Source: Acrasis kona
Taxonomy: Eukaryota; Heterolobosea; Eutetramitea; Acrasida; Acrasidae
Reading direction: 5' to 3'
NCBI GenBank assembly: GCA_026419775.2
Contig: JAOPGA020000710.1
Location: forward strand, 1 to 39,166
Length of the DNA stretch: 39,166 nucleotides
The notes under the pieces were generated by a model. The model searched no databases and had not been told where the DNA came from. It worked only from the letters and a program-made list of their open reading frames with translations. The position numbers were made by a program, and so were the translations under genes. Shown here piece after piece: positions 1 to 9,243 of this stretch (position 1 is its first letter; the number at the start of each line of letters is the position of its first letter).

Positions 1-485
1 CCTGCTAATAAATACTGCACAGTAAACAAGGCATTTGAGCATCACGGCCCTTAAAACCTGGATGGTCAGAGGAATGCATTATGCTCAATGGAGTTTAAAA
101 GAATAACAAGCAAGCATATTCCCGCAGGGCTTTCTCAATTTTTAAATTGATGACGTGAAACAGAAGTTGAGGAGAGGCAGACAGAAATGCTTGAGACAGG
201 CCACGAGTAGATTGCACAAATATATGCGCAATGGTTTTATTGCATATAAACATTTGTGCTGCTGGATCTACATTTCAGGTTATCCAGAAAAATTGAATAC
301 AATAAACGTTCTCTTTTATTTAAAAGATCCACTGCCCAATACTCATGATTCCACCATTCACTCAATTTTGAGTTTTCTGGCTCTTGCGACGAGTCCACTT
401 TTAAAAATTACTTGTCACTAAATGGTCTTGTATATAGTAAATGATGTATGGTCACTTAAATAAAGTTATAAATAATAATAAAATT
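1..485. other. AT-rich stretch without a recognisable gene
   Basis: No convincing gene is visible. An 88-codon open frame at 155-421 begins with GTG rather than ATG, has no recognisable motif and cannot be extended by a plausible intron. The right end, about 455-485, is a run of TAA/ATA triplets leading into the hairpin array at 486-664. Confidence 0.5.
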
Positions 486-664
486 GTTAATTCGGCTCCC
501 AACTTATGAATAATTGTTTCTAGACGGTTCGGCTCCCGTTAGCTTCGTATAAGTTCGGCTCCTTATACGGTAAGCATACTACGGTTCGGCTCAGGGAGTA
601 TACTTACTGTGGTGTATTGTGAAACCATATATACAGGGTCTCATAGCCGTCCCGTTGGGCCGGC
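486..664. repeat. array of hairpins with a shared TTCGGCTC loop
   Basis: The octamer TTCGGCTC occurs four times, at 491-498, 528-535, 554-561 and 585-592. Each copy is flanked by different but self-complementary arms. At 546-569 the arms are a perfect 8 bp (CGTATAAG/CTTATACG) that directly close the octamer. At 524-539 they are ACGG/CCGT. At 571-606 they are ten bp with one mismatch around a 4x4 internal loop. The first copy (486-503) has only GTT/AAC. A fifth hairpin without the octamer follows at 646-664 (GCCG/CGGC and CCC/GGG around GTT). The array lies about 95-270 bp upstream of the Zn2Cys6 gene and holds many CGG/CCG triplets, the half-site such proteins bind. It could be a cis-regulatory region or part of a structured 5' transcript; this role is inference. 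Confidence 0.65.
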
Positions 665-756
665 GCATAGTTACTTCCACTAATTTAGTATGATGTCATA
701 TACTCTACGATGTATGGTTGACTCCATTTCCTCTTTGTAATGAAACCATTCTGAGA

Positions 757-2229
757 ATGTTGAACCCTTTCAACAATAAACCTGTTTCAAAATCGTCATG
801 TATAACGTGCAGAAAGCAACACAAAAAATGTGATAGATTGCTCCCAACATGTGGATTATGTGACAAGCGTAAAAGGGTGTGCATTTATGACGAATCTACA
901 AGTATCAGGGGATTGCAGTTCAAAATCGAGAAAGGACCGCTTGCAGAGACACCCTCGGAAACAATAGAAGCCTTAGGTGTTGACCCCTCCAGAATGTTGA
1001 TACAGACAATACTCTACAACATGCCAGTGATGAGCAAGGATAAAATATTAAATGCGGTCAAAGCTATAGAAGGGCAAAAAGAAGGAAGTATTAATACACA
1101 ACTCACCGCAAACCCAGAGGAGGTCGGCCTCTTATATTGCGTATACGCAATGTGGACCAAGTATTGGGGGAAAACAGAACAGAGTGCCAAGTTACTTGAT
1201 GATGCTCGAAATCTAGTGGGACCGCGACTCGATCTCATTTGCGATAATTACGTCATCGCCGGTTGCTGTACGTACCTAGCGTCGAACTTCACGCTCGACT
1301 ATGACTTTCCTCGTGCACGAGTCTACAGCACGCTCCTAAAATTATTTATCGAAACCCGTGCCAGCCTTAACGACACTGATGCAAGATTATTATTCGTAGA
1401 ACACGAATACTACACCATTCATTCATTAATCACGGGTGTGATTGATTTGGAGATGATGTTAAAAAAATACGTTGAAAGAATCTATTCGATACGAAAATTA
1501 TACAACAGGTCATTTCCAACAGCAGACAAACCTTATCCGTTCATCAACATGGATTTGAACGAAGAGAATTTACACACCCCCTCAGAAGTGTCTGCCATCT
1601 ATACCGACCTTCGAAACAACAACCACGAAATGTATCCGCTCGATTTGGAAAGGATCGAAAAATGTTCGCAGATACTATCCATGATTTACATGATTCAAAA
1701 TCAATTAAAATCGGGTATGGAAAGTCGATACGTCATTACGACCCTGGTTACACATGGTGCGAGATTACAATATTTTACAAGAATAGGAGACAGGGAAGGT
1801 GCAAGAAGAGAAGCCGACGCAATCACTTTGCTTACCGTACAAAAAAAAGTTGTTTTTAGGTTGGTGGGAGCGTTAGTCAGTGCAGCTGCCGAAATTCATT
1901 TGAAAGATTATTTTGATGGGAGGGGCGATGCTAATCTGTTACAAGTTTTAACTGATGACTATACGGCCGTGAAGGCGGTGTCTGGTTCGTCTACTTTATG
2001 GAACATTAGGCTTCAGGATCTAAAAATAAAGTTAGAGGATGTGATATGGAATTATACGAACCAATTAAATGCATTGAGCAATCAAAGTTATACAGAGTCC
2101 TTAAGCGTAGATGCCGAAGATAATCTTCTTGATGAAAATCTCACATCGATTATTGATGATGATTTTTTGCCTAATCCTGGATTGTCCGAAGGTGACTTTG
2201 AAGATGTCTTTAAATCATTCTTTGAATAA
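757..2229 (+). CDS. Zn(2)-C6 fungal-type transcription factor
   Basis: This is a 490-aa single-exon protein. Residues 15-42 form a canonical zinc binuclear cluster, C-x2-C-x6-C-x6-C-x2-C-x6-C, with basic residues between cysteines 2 and 3 as in Gal4-type DNA-binding domains. The rest is largely helical with no second motif I recognise, and the C-terminus is acidic with Phe residues (about 450-490), as expected of an activation tail. The first in-frame ATG is at 757; the open frame extends upstream to 718 only through non-ATG codons. Gal4-type domains bind CGG triplets as a rule, and the promoter at 486-664 is rich in them, so self-regulation is possible but inferred. Such factors are typical of fungi but are also known in some protists. 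Predicted nuclear. Confidence 0.85.
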   Translation: MLNPFNNKPVSKSSCITCRKQHKKCDRLLPTCGLCDKRKRVCIYDESTSIRGLQFKIEKGPLAETPSETIEALGVDPSRMLIQTILYNMPVMSKDKILNAVKAIEGQKEGSINTQLTANPEEVGLLYCVYAMWTKYWGKTEQSAKLLDDARNLVGPRLDLICDNYVIAGCCTYLASNFTLDYDFPRARVYSTLLKLFIETRASLNDTDARLLFVEHEYYTIHSLITGVIDLEMMLKKYVERIYSIRKLYNRSFPTADKPYPFINMDLNEENLHTPSEVSAIYTDLRNNNHEMYPLDLERIEKCSQILSMIYMIQNQLKSGMESRYVITTLVTHGARLQYFTRIGDREGARREADAITLLTVQKKVVFRLVGALVSAAAEIHLKDYFDGRGDANLLQVLTDDYTAVKAVSGSSTLWNIRLQDLKIKLEDVIWNYTNQLNALSNQSYTESLSVDAEDNLLDENLTSIIDDDFLPNPGLSEGDFEDVFKSFFE

Positions 2230-2634
2230 CCAATCAATAAATTTAACCTAGAGATTTAATTTTTTTTCTCATTCATGTATGTATAGGATGTCGGTTGCGG
2301 ATTGCTACAGAGTATTGTGGTGTATGGTTATTGTGGACAACACAGCGAAGTAAAAACACCTGATTATTGAATTTTTATGTACTTATCCAAGAAGTGGCCG
2401 AACTCATCAAAAGCAAAATGTGTTCTTTGAGATGACGGAAGTGAAGTGCTTATCAGATGAGGTGTCAATAATAGACTCATGAACAAGATGTGTAATCATA
2501 AAACACAAAATTTTAAAGACTACAAACATTGTTTATTATTCTTTAGGACAAACTCAACACCAATCGCATCTTTTTTTGATTCGATACATCACAAACCAAA
2601 ACGGGAACATTTTCTCACAAATGTACCCTTCCCT
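2230..2634. other. intergenic, 3' ends of the Zn2Cys6 gene and Dcp2
   Basis: The two genes converge on this 405-bp AT-rich gap. Short open frames such as 2479-2685 show no motif. AATAAA-like signals occur just after the stop at 2229. Nothing else recognisable was seen. Confidence 0.5.
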
Positions 2635-3904
2635 TTACATAACCATCTCGCCGACAATATCGTCAGTATTGAAGGCAAAGTTTAAGAGTGAATTAGATGC
2701 TTTTGAGGACATCATGTTCACGACAGGGTTGAGTTGATAGGAGGTGTAGTGGTTGTTGGTCGGAGAAGTGAATGAATGTTGGTTTGGTAATGATCTAGTA
2801 GTCGGCGGTGGAGATGCTGATGCAGAAAGTTGTTGCTTTGACCTGATGTGAGTGGGAGGTGAATAGGATGACTTGACCCTAATGTCTACGTGTGAAACTT
2901 CCTGTCCCCTCTTTAATATCGTCATGGGCTGGACTGCTGGTTTACGAGTTTGCGTTGGGATCTTGAAATCAACTTCGGGAACGTTGCGCTTAGTTCCATT
3001 CTTTGCGTTCCTTTTAATGTTGGTGGGGGCGTTCTTTTCACGTCTTGGTGAATTGGCTTTTGGTGACTGGTTGCTTGCGATGACTAGTGATGAATGAGGA
3101 ATTAGCGATGGAGAGGTGATTATGTGGGCTGGCTTTTCTTTTTGTTGGCTAATCCATTTATTCAACTGCCTAACGAAAGGCATCACCGTCCAGAACTTTT
3201 TCTTCTTCTTGTCATTCTGGCCGTTGGAAAGGACATCACCTTCAATGCTCAACCACTCAATGGCGCCGATCTCACCTCTAGTCTGTGGCACAAAGGGAGG
3301 GATGGCCGACTCATGTACATCCATGACAACAATGAACAACTTGACAGATTGTTCGTTGAAAGTCATCTCAATAAACTCTCGTTCTTTAATGAGGTGTGCA
3401 ATGTCTAGGCCTGTCTCTTCCTTTACTTCACGGACTGCACAGGCAGAAGTTTGTTCGTCCTTATTTATTTTGCCTCTAGGAAAGCTCCATGAAGCGCCGG
3501 CACCAATGCCTCTGACCAAAAGAACGTTATCCATTGATTTATTCAGGATTATGGCTCCACAAACTGGCACGCTAGTCTTGTATTGGACCCATTCGGATCT
3601 AAACTCATGTACTCTGCTTCTGAAGGGTTGTAGAAGGGGGCATTGGTTGAAGACAAATTCGGCGAATTGTTTAAAGTTTAGGCTGGGGAGTTGGTTGGGG
3701 TAGTTTACCCTATAAAAGTCACAATAGAACCAGTGGGCTTCTTCAATTTGAAAAAATAGGCGGTCGAAGCTCTCGTGCTCTTCTTCGGGACAACAGAGGA
3801 TGAATCGGCTGAATAGGTTAGGGAAGATAGAATTAAAACGAATCTTACATGCAAAGGTCTTGGATCACCTCCTCGAAAAATTTATTATTTGTGGTATTAT
3901 TCAT
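2635..3904 (-). CDS. DCP2: mRNA-decapping enzyme 2 (Dcp2), Nudix hydrolase
   Basis: Dcp2 removes the m7G cap of mRNA in 5'-3' decay, acting in cytoplasm and P-bodies with Dcp1. Two exons, 3904-3849 and 3808-2635, flank a 40-nt GT-AG intron and give 409 aa. Exon 1 encodes the start of the N-terminal regulatory domain, and the splice restores the family's RFIL...PEEE signature at about residues 20-29. The Box-A region (about 19-95) has the conserved acidic/aromatic EEAHWFY stretch. The Nudix domain runs from about residue 99, and the Nudix box G-x5-E-x7-REV-x-EE-x-GL is complete at 131-153. The C-terminal 170 residues are Ser/Pro/Asn-rich and disordered. The start ATG follows an A-rich leader. 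A TGACGTCA site lies 46 bp upstream. Confidence 0.93.
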
Positions 3905-3949
3905 TTTTTTGTTTTTTTTTATGTTTTCTATGTATACTGCGTGGGGCTA

Positions 3950-3957
3950 TGACGTCA
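3950..3957. promoter_or_regulatory. perfect CRE/bZIP palindrome upstream of Dcp2
   Basis: TGACGTCA is the classical CRE half-site palindrome bound by bZIP factors. It lies 46 bp upstream of the Dcp2 start codon (3904, minus strand). Function is inferred from sequence and position only. Confidence 0.35.
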
Positions 3958-4565
3958 AGGATGCAGCGATGCTCGTATATATGTTTAGGAATACGAGCGA
4001 TGAATTGACTAGAGCACTTTCTTTGGAAGTTCAATTTGAATTGAACGTGTTCAAATATCAACGGAATAATTTGAATTGGCGGATTTCAAGTTGATTGTAA
4101 GATGTGAATCAATACTTTTGAAGAGGTTCGTTCCGGGAACACATCAAAAGACATGTAAGTGATCAGCTGTCCTGGTGTTACTACCGTTGTGCACAATCTC
4201 TCTGGTCACCATGCTATTATAACTCGCGTTAACAGCGTCTTCACGTGAAGATGGACTGTCGTTTATCGGTTGAACTTCAAGAGAGCAGATCTGCTCCACA
4301 GCTTCTATCAATAAAACTATACATGAGCAATCGCATTGGTTACCATAGACGCGTCCTAAGTCAACCTCATTTTACATTATTCAAAGTGCACCAGGTCCAA
4401 TTACCAAGCCTTGTTTGTTATTTCCTTTGTGTTATTGTACTACTATATGTACGATATTGTCTTATTATATTTACTTAGATAGCCTAATGTAGGATCCGAT
4501 CGTAGACTATAAATAATTATATTACCGACGATGATATTTCATAACACACAGAAAACACAACACAC
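3958..4565. other. intergenic with short palindromes
   Basis: This gap between the Dcp2 and hydrolase 5' ends has no supported gene. It holds two notable palindromes: 4029-4046, perfect 8-bp arms around TG, and 4238-4251, a perfect 14-bp palindrome centred on CACGTG, an E-box. The open frames at 3849-4094 and 4245-4478 lack motifs. The last 60 bp before 4566 are AT-rich with TATAAATA at about 4507-4514, a plausible TATA-like element. Confidence 0.45.
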
Positions 4566-5277
4566 ATGTCTGAAGAGAAGAAAGACCCAACTTTTTCATC
4601 AAGAAAGCACACAGGAGAGGCTCAAAAAAATTTAACTGGAAACATCAATCCCAAATGCCCCACAGCCCTTGTCATCATCGACATGATTAATGATCTTAAT
4701 TTCCCAGACAATGAATACATTGTAGAGCAAGGCAAGAAAATTGCTGAGAACATTCTAAAATTAAGGCGAAAAGCCAAAGAGAATGGGCTACCGGTGATCT
4801 TCTGCAACGACAACTGGGGAAGTTGGACCTCCGACGTAACATCCATAATCGACCATTGCACTAAGAGCAAGCATCCTGGATCAGAAATGAGTAAATTGTT
4901 CAAGAACGAAGAAGATGAATACTTTGTTATTAAACCAAAACACAGTGCATTCTTTAGTACTACACTGGATGTTTTACTACAACATTTACAGATCAAGACA
5001 TTAATTTTGGTTGGTGTTGCAGGTAACATTTGCGTACTATTTACAGCAAAGTAAGTCAAACTTTCACATTATCATTAACAACCAAAGCGACGCGTATATG
5101 AGAGATTTTGCTCTCATCGTACCAAAAGATTGTATTGCCAGCAACAGTGAAGAATTGAACAATCAAGCACTTGGATTGATGGAGAGCGTTTTAAAAGCAA
5201 AAGTAGATTCTTCGGATCAAATCAAGTGGAAAGACATTTGTGAAAAGTGTACTAGTGATAAGAAAATTACTGATTAA
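4566..5277 (+). CDS. isochorismatase-like (cysteine hydrolase) family protein
   Basis: Two exons, 4566-5050 and 5088-5277, separated by a 37-nt intron (GTAAGT...AAAG), give 224 aa. The splice restores the conserved ICVLFTANDAYMR segment across the junction. The catalytic triad of the isochorismatase-like fold is present: Asp39 (VIIDM), Lys123 or Lys125 (IKPKHSAF) and Cys156 (GNICVLF). Family members hydrolyse vinyl ethers or amides (isochorismate, nicotinamide, biuret and related substrates). The exact substrate cannot be read here; the short N-terminal lead and lack of a nicotinamidase metal site do not favour a nicotinamidase. No signal peptide, so probably cytosolic. Similar genes are common in bacteria, protists and fungi. 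Confidence 0.88.
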
Positions 5278-5377
5278 AAATCATTTGTTTATTAAAATGT
5301 GTGCATGTGTCTGATCCCGGTCCCACGTGAACAGTATAATGATGTTCAAAAGATAATTAAGTAACCCCTGCAATTAA

Positions 5378-6378
5378 TTATGTTGATAGAAAGTCCGTCA
5401 AAATCATTCTAATCAAGTTAAAGTCAGTCGTTGGATTGCTTCCAATAACTTTCGGTATCAAAAATCCAAGATTTTTACCTACGACACAATATGAGTGGTT
5501 AAACAAGAATTGTACTTACATCCAACCTCAAGCTGTTCTGTTGTTGCATTTTTGATAAAGTCTAGAGAAAAGTTGGTCAACTCACAATAAAGTTTTCTGG
5601 CTGTTCCTTCATATCTCCTGTACAAAGGTTTAACAATTTAAATGAAAGATTACACATACTCAACTCCAGTTTTAAATAGTAATCTCTCGTTGTCATTCCA
5701 AGGGTTGGAAATGTTAAGGAAAACAACTCCACGTTCCTTGGCTGACTTGACTGTCGTTATGAATCTTTGAAGAGCGTCTGCTTCTTCTTTTTCAAGCTCT
5801 AACCGCCTTCGGTCCATGTCTTCTTGTTCCTGGAACTTCATCTTTTTGAGGACCAGTCGCAATATTTTATCTAAGGTCATGTTATACACTGGTTGTCTTG
5901 TTAACAACTTTCTACAGGTTGGACAGGATCTATAATTTCAAGTTTGAGCACTATATGGAAAAACGATTTCTTACTTTCGGACCTTCATCCATGTATTAAT
6001 GCACTTTTTACAGAAGGTATGGGAGCATTGAAGTGTATATGGTTTCTAGTAGTGTTTGTGATATTGATTTTTTTGGTATAAGAAACATACAAGGAAAGTT
6101 TCACGGCAAATTATGCATTCCAGCTCATCAATAACTTCACTTGTCGATAGAACATTTGTTTGGACTTCAGGGAGTGGATCGTTGGAGCAAGACGAGCAGT
6201 CTGGATGTTTACCGAATAAAACCGCCATGTCTGCCGAAGGTAAGAGCGGGCTATTGAGAGCTGGAGGGGCATCTACAGACAATAGACGGATTCTTTTTTC
6301 TGATTGCTCATCATTTCCCTCATCTACATTTTCGCTAAACATTTCCTCCAGCTTTCTTTTGTTACCCTCTCTGTTCAT
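5378..6378 (-). CDS. C3HC4 RING-finger protein, probable E3 ubiquitin ligase
   Basis: Five exons (6378-6091, 6045-5975, 5929-5660, 5617-5520, 5478-5378) separated by introns of 45, 45, 42 and 41 nt encode 275 aa. Every junction is GT-AG and restores frame. The RING is split by two introns and reads C88, C91, C103, H105, C108, C111, C122, C125, i.e. C3HC4, the E2-recruiting fold of E3 ligases. Before it is a basic and Ser-rich tail with a second CxxC (residues about 61-64). After it comes a charged helix (about 140-170) that could be a coiled coil, then a C-terminal part I do not recognise. It is divergent from the PDK gene, sharing a 254-bp promoter region. Substrate unknown. Confidence 0.85.
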
Positions 6379-6632
6379 CTTGTATTATGATAGATAGTTC
6401 GGTTGTGTGGTACGAAAGTGGATTGTGAACGGCGTGTTACAGCAGCAGTTGATCTTGATTAAGTTCTAATTTCGCGGCTTGAATCAAATTTAGTTTCAAT
6501 CCTTTGTGACGATACTTGTCTTGCCCACCCAACTTGCACATTTCCAAACATGACCAAGGGTCAAATATGTCATCTGGAGAGCAATAACATGAATAATCAC
6601 ACCATGATTACTTGTACAATAAATAGTAACAT

Positions 6633-7754
6633 ATGGTTTTAATTATCAGTCCAACACATTTTTTTGTAACGAGTGCAATGACTTCAAGGCCACTTTTGAA
6701 CAAGCTTGGTTTGTGTAAACCAACGCCTCTCAGTCTTAAACAAATACTGCAATTTAGTAAAGACCATCGCTCCAAGGAAAGTGTGACAAAAACAGCGAAA
6801 TTCCTCAGCAGAGAGGTTCCAGTGCGCCTTATGAGGAGGTACTTGGATTTAAATTCGAAACAGGATATAGTAAAATACATGCGTATTGAAAGACTAAACG
6901 AATCTTTTTTAAAATGTAGCGAGAAGATTGTAGATCAAAAGTTGGAGTCCTGGCATGACGTACAAAATTTCACAGAAACACTTCAAGAAGTGGAGAGATT
7001 CATCATTCAAGAGCACCAAGACGCTCTTCAAACCATGCATCAGAGGTTTGTTGTAGACAATCCGGACAGAAAACTAAAGCTATCTCACGATGCTGATGCC
7101 ATTCTAGATAACATTGGTTTGACCATGCTGGGACTTCGCGTTCTAATTACCCAGCACGATATCTCATTCCACAACGTCAATGGTGACGGAAACGAGAGGG
7201 GTGTAGACTCTGTTGTAACACCCGATTGTAACATTGGTGTCCTTGTGAATTGTGCAGCGGAGGACACTAAAGCATTGTCCATTGATAAAAATGGCGATGC
7301 ACCAAATGTTGTTATTGGGGGAGATTTAGACTCCGAAGTTGTTTGTGTGGAGGCACATTTACACTTTATATTAAGAGAGATACTTAAGAATTCCATGGGT
7401 GCCATGATAAATAATGGGACGGCGGATGACCATGCGATTAACATACGAATTGCATGTAAGGATGAAGATTTAGTAATAAAAGTTTCTGATGTTGGGGGTG
7501 GGATGTCTTGTGAGCAAAGAGATTATTTGTTCCGTTATTTTTATTCGACTGCTCCTGTCTTTCAACCAACTTATACTTATAGCAAAAACTTTGGTTCAAT
7601 GTTTGAAGGATTTGGTGTTGGTCTTCCAAACTCTAGAATCTATGCAAAATACATGGGTGGAGATGTACGAATAGAAACATTGCCGGGATATGGTACCGAA
7701 GCGTATATCCATATTAACAGGACGGGGAATGCCGTAGGGTATGTTGAATCCTAA
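6633..7754 (+). CDS. mitochondrial pyruvate / branched-chain dehydrogenase kinase
   Basis: This 373-aa single-exon protein is a PDK/BCKDK-family protein kinase of the GHKL ATPase superfamily. Such kinases phosphorylate and switch off the E1 subunit of a 2-oxoacid dehydrogenase complex in the mitochondrial matrix. An N-terminal helical bundle (about 30-180, with the QFSKD and LSREVPVRLMRR motifs) precedes the ATPase domain with an N-box ExxKNS (about 249-254), a G1/D-box DVGGGM (about 285-290) and a G2 box GFGVGLP (about 326-332). The first 25 residues are short, hydrophobic and lack acidic residues, fitting a targeting peptide; an internal ATG at residue 16 is an alternative start. The choline kinase gene follows 55 bp downstream. 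Whether pyruvate or branched-chain complex is the target is not decided by sequence alone. Confidence 0.9.
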   Translation: MVLIISPTHFFVTSAMTSRPLLNKLGLCKPTPLSLKQILQFSKDHRSKESVTKTAKFLSREVPVRLMRRYLDLNSKQDIVKYMRIERLNESFLKCSEKIVDQKLESWHDVQNFTETLQEVERFIIQEHQDALQTMHQRFVVDNPDRKLKLSHDADAILDNIGLTMLGLRVLITQHDISFHNVNGDGNERGVDSVVTPDCNIGVLVNCAAEDTKALSIDKNGDAPNVVIGGDLDSEVVCVEAHLHFILREILKNSMGAMINNGTADDHAINIRIACKDEDLVIKVSDVGGGMSCEQRDYLFRYFYSTAPVFQPTYTYSKNFGSMFEGFGVGLPNSRIYAKYMGGDVRIETLPGYGTEAYIHINRTGNAVGYVES

Positions 7755-7809
7755 TAAATATGTATTTATGTTCAAATGGTTTGCATTGTTGTTGTAATTA
7801 AGGTCAATC

Positions 7810-9216
7810 ATGGCCGGAAACATTGTTTTATTTATTGCAGTTGTCGTACTATCGGCAGGTTTATTTTGGAGAATGCAAAACACAACATCAGTATCCGATA
7901 TTGAAGAAGCAATAAACCTTTGTCGCGAGAAGGTTGATAGTTGGAGAGATGAGCTAAAGAACCACTCAAACAAGGAATTTTCAGCTAAACGACTAGAGGG
8001 CGGTACAACACATATTATCTGGCTGTGCGAACACTCTATCAAGGATGTAGAACCTACACACGTTGTTTTAAGAGTATTCCAAGGTTCAGGAGTAAACGAT
8101 AGAGATGAAGAAGCCAGGCTATCCCAATTTTTAAGCGAAAAGAATTTGGGTGTTAGCATTCTATCTGATTTTGGTACCGGTAGGGTCGAGGAGTTCCTAA
8201 CAGGAAAGCCCCTAACGCACAAAGAGATTGCAGGAAGATCAGACAACCCCGAGATCAACTGGTGCATCGCGAGAGAGATTGGTAAACTACATAATTTTGA
8301 TTCCGAATCTCCAGACCTAAAGAAGTATAACTTGACCGATAATGGTCCTTTTATGCATGTGTCCATGGACAACTGGCTTTCGGCCGCTCAAAAATTTGAT
8401 TTTAATGATGAAAAATGGGTATCTGCCTCTACTTTTAATGAACACAAGTCGAAGCTTGCTAACCTAATCCACATCCAGAACAAGGAAAAGTGGAATCAAG
8501 AGGTAGAGTGGTTGAAAGACATTACTTCACATCTCTATAGGAACGTACACTTGGTTCTGTCTCACAACGACATCAATGCCGGGAATGTCTTGTGGGAAGT
8601 AAAGAAGGGACAAACTAGAGCAAAGTTTATTGATTTTGAATACGGAGGACTAGACTATGCAGGATTTGATCTGGGGAATCATTTTTGTGAACATTTTATA
8701 GATTACAGCGTCACCGAGTGGCCACTGTTCCGTTTAAAGTTGGAACATTTTCCTCAACAAGATTACATGCTGAAGTTCATAGAGCACTACATGACTCAAA
8801 GAAACAACATTAGTACCGGTAAAAAAGCATTAGGTATGTATTACGTAAAATCATTGTTCGCAATGTTGAACTCACACATGTTGTGGTCCATATGGGATAT
8901 GGTCCAAGCAACTTCGGATGCTCATGGTCTTGCATTTCTAGAGAATTGTATCGTTAGGATGGAAGAATACAAATTCCACAAGGAGACTTTAATGAAGATC
9001 CTAACGGACTATGCTGATTCCAAAGGAGTAGTTGATGAAAGTCAGAATAAGAGAGTCGTTGACGCCTTGAGGCAGGCTGATGAATCAGAGTGGGATCTCA
9101 TATTTAACTTACTCAACAAACTTCACATTGCGTCATCGAATAGAATTTCCACATCCTTTACAATGCTACAAGAAAAACACTTTGCTACCTTGACTTCACT
9201 TGGTCTACAAGCATAA
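7810..9216 (+). CDS. choline/ethanolamine kinase with N-terminal membrane segment
   Basis: This 468-aa single-exon protein catalyses ATP-dependent phosphorylation of choline or ethanolamine, the first step of the Kennedy pathway. Diagnostic features are the N-lobe GGTTH nucleotide loop (about 64-68), the LRVF strand, the GRVEEFL segment, the Brenner motif HNDINAGN (about residue 252 on) and the IDFEYGG metal-binding motif (about 274). The first 20 residues form one strongly hydrophobic stretch (IVLFIAVVVLSAGLFW), unusual for a family that is normally cytosolic, so it may be anchored to the ER. Choline versus ethanolamine preference cannot be told. It converges with the ADP-ribosylglycohydrolase-like gene with 27 bp between stop codons. 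Confidence 0.9.
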   Translation: MAGNIVLFIAVVVLSAGLFWRMQNTTSVSDIEEAINLCREKVDSWRDELKNHSNKEFSAKRLEGGTTHIIWLCEHSIKDVEPTHVVLRVFQGSGVNDRDEEARLSQFLSEKNLGVSILSDFGTGRVEEFLTGKPLTHKEIAGRSDNPEINWCIAREIGKLHNFDSESPDLKKYNLTDNGPFMHVSMDNWLSAAQKFDFNDEKWVSASTFNEHKSKLANLIHIQNKEKWNQEVEWLKDITSHLYRNVHLVLSHNDINAGNVLWEVKKGQTRAKFIDFEYGGLDYAGFDLGNHFCEHFIDYSVTEWPLFRLKLEHFPQQDYMLKFIEHYMTQRNNISTGKKALGMYYVKSLFAMLNSHMLWSIWDMVQATSDAHGLAFLENCIVRMEEYKFHKETLMKILTDYADSKGVVDESQNKRVVDALRQADESEWDLIFNLLNKLHIASSNRISTSFTMLQEKHFATLTSLGLQA

Positions 9217-9243
9217 ACATTAAATAAAAGCAACATTTGATTA

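Noticed and set aside
155-421. 88-codon plus-strand frame
   Set aside because: Starts at GTG, no motif, AT-rich surroundings, no plausible splice to a better frame.
718-756. Upstream extension of the Zn2Cys6 protein
   Set aside because: Begins at TTG; the first ATG (757) leaves the zinc cluster at the normal distance from the N-terminus.
3849-4094. Plus-strand frame opposite Dcp2 exon 1
   Set aside because: Overlaps the Dcp2 start and first exon on the other strand and has no motif of its own.
4245-4478. 77-codon frame before the hydrolase
   Set aside because: GTG start and random-looking composition; more likely promoter sequence.
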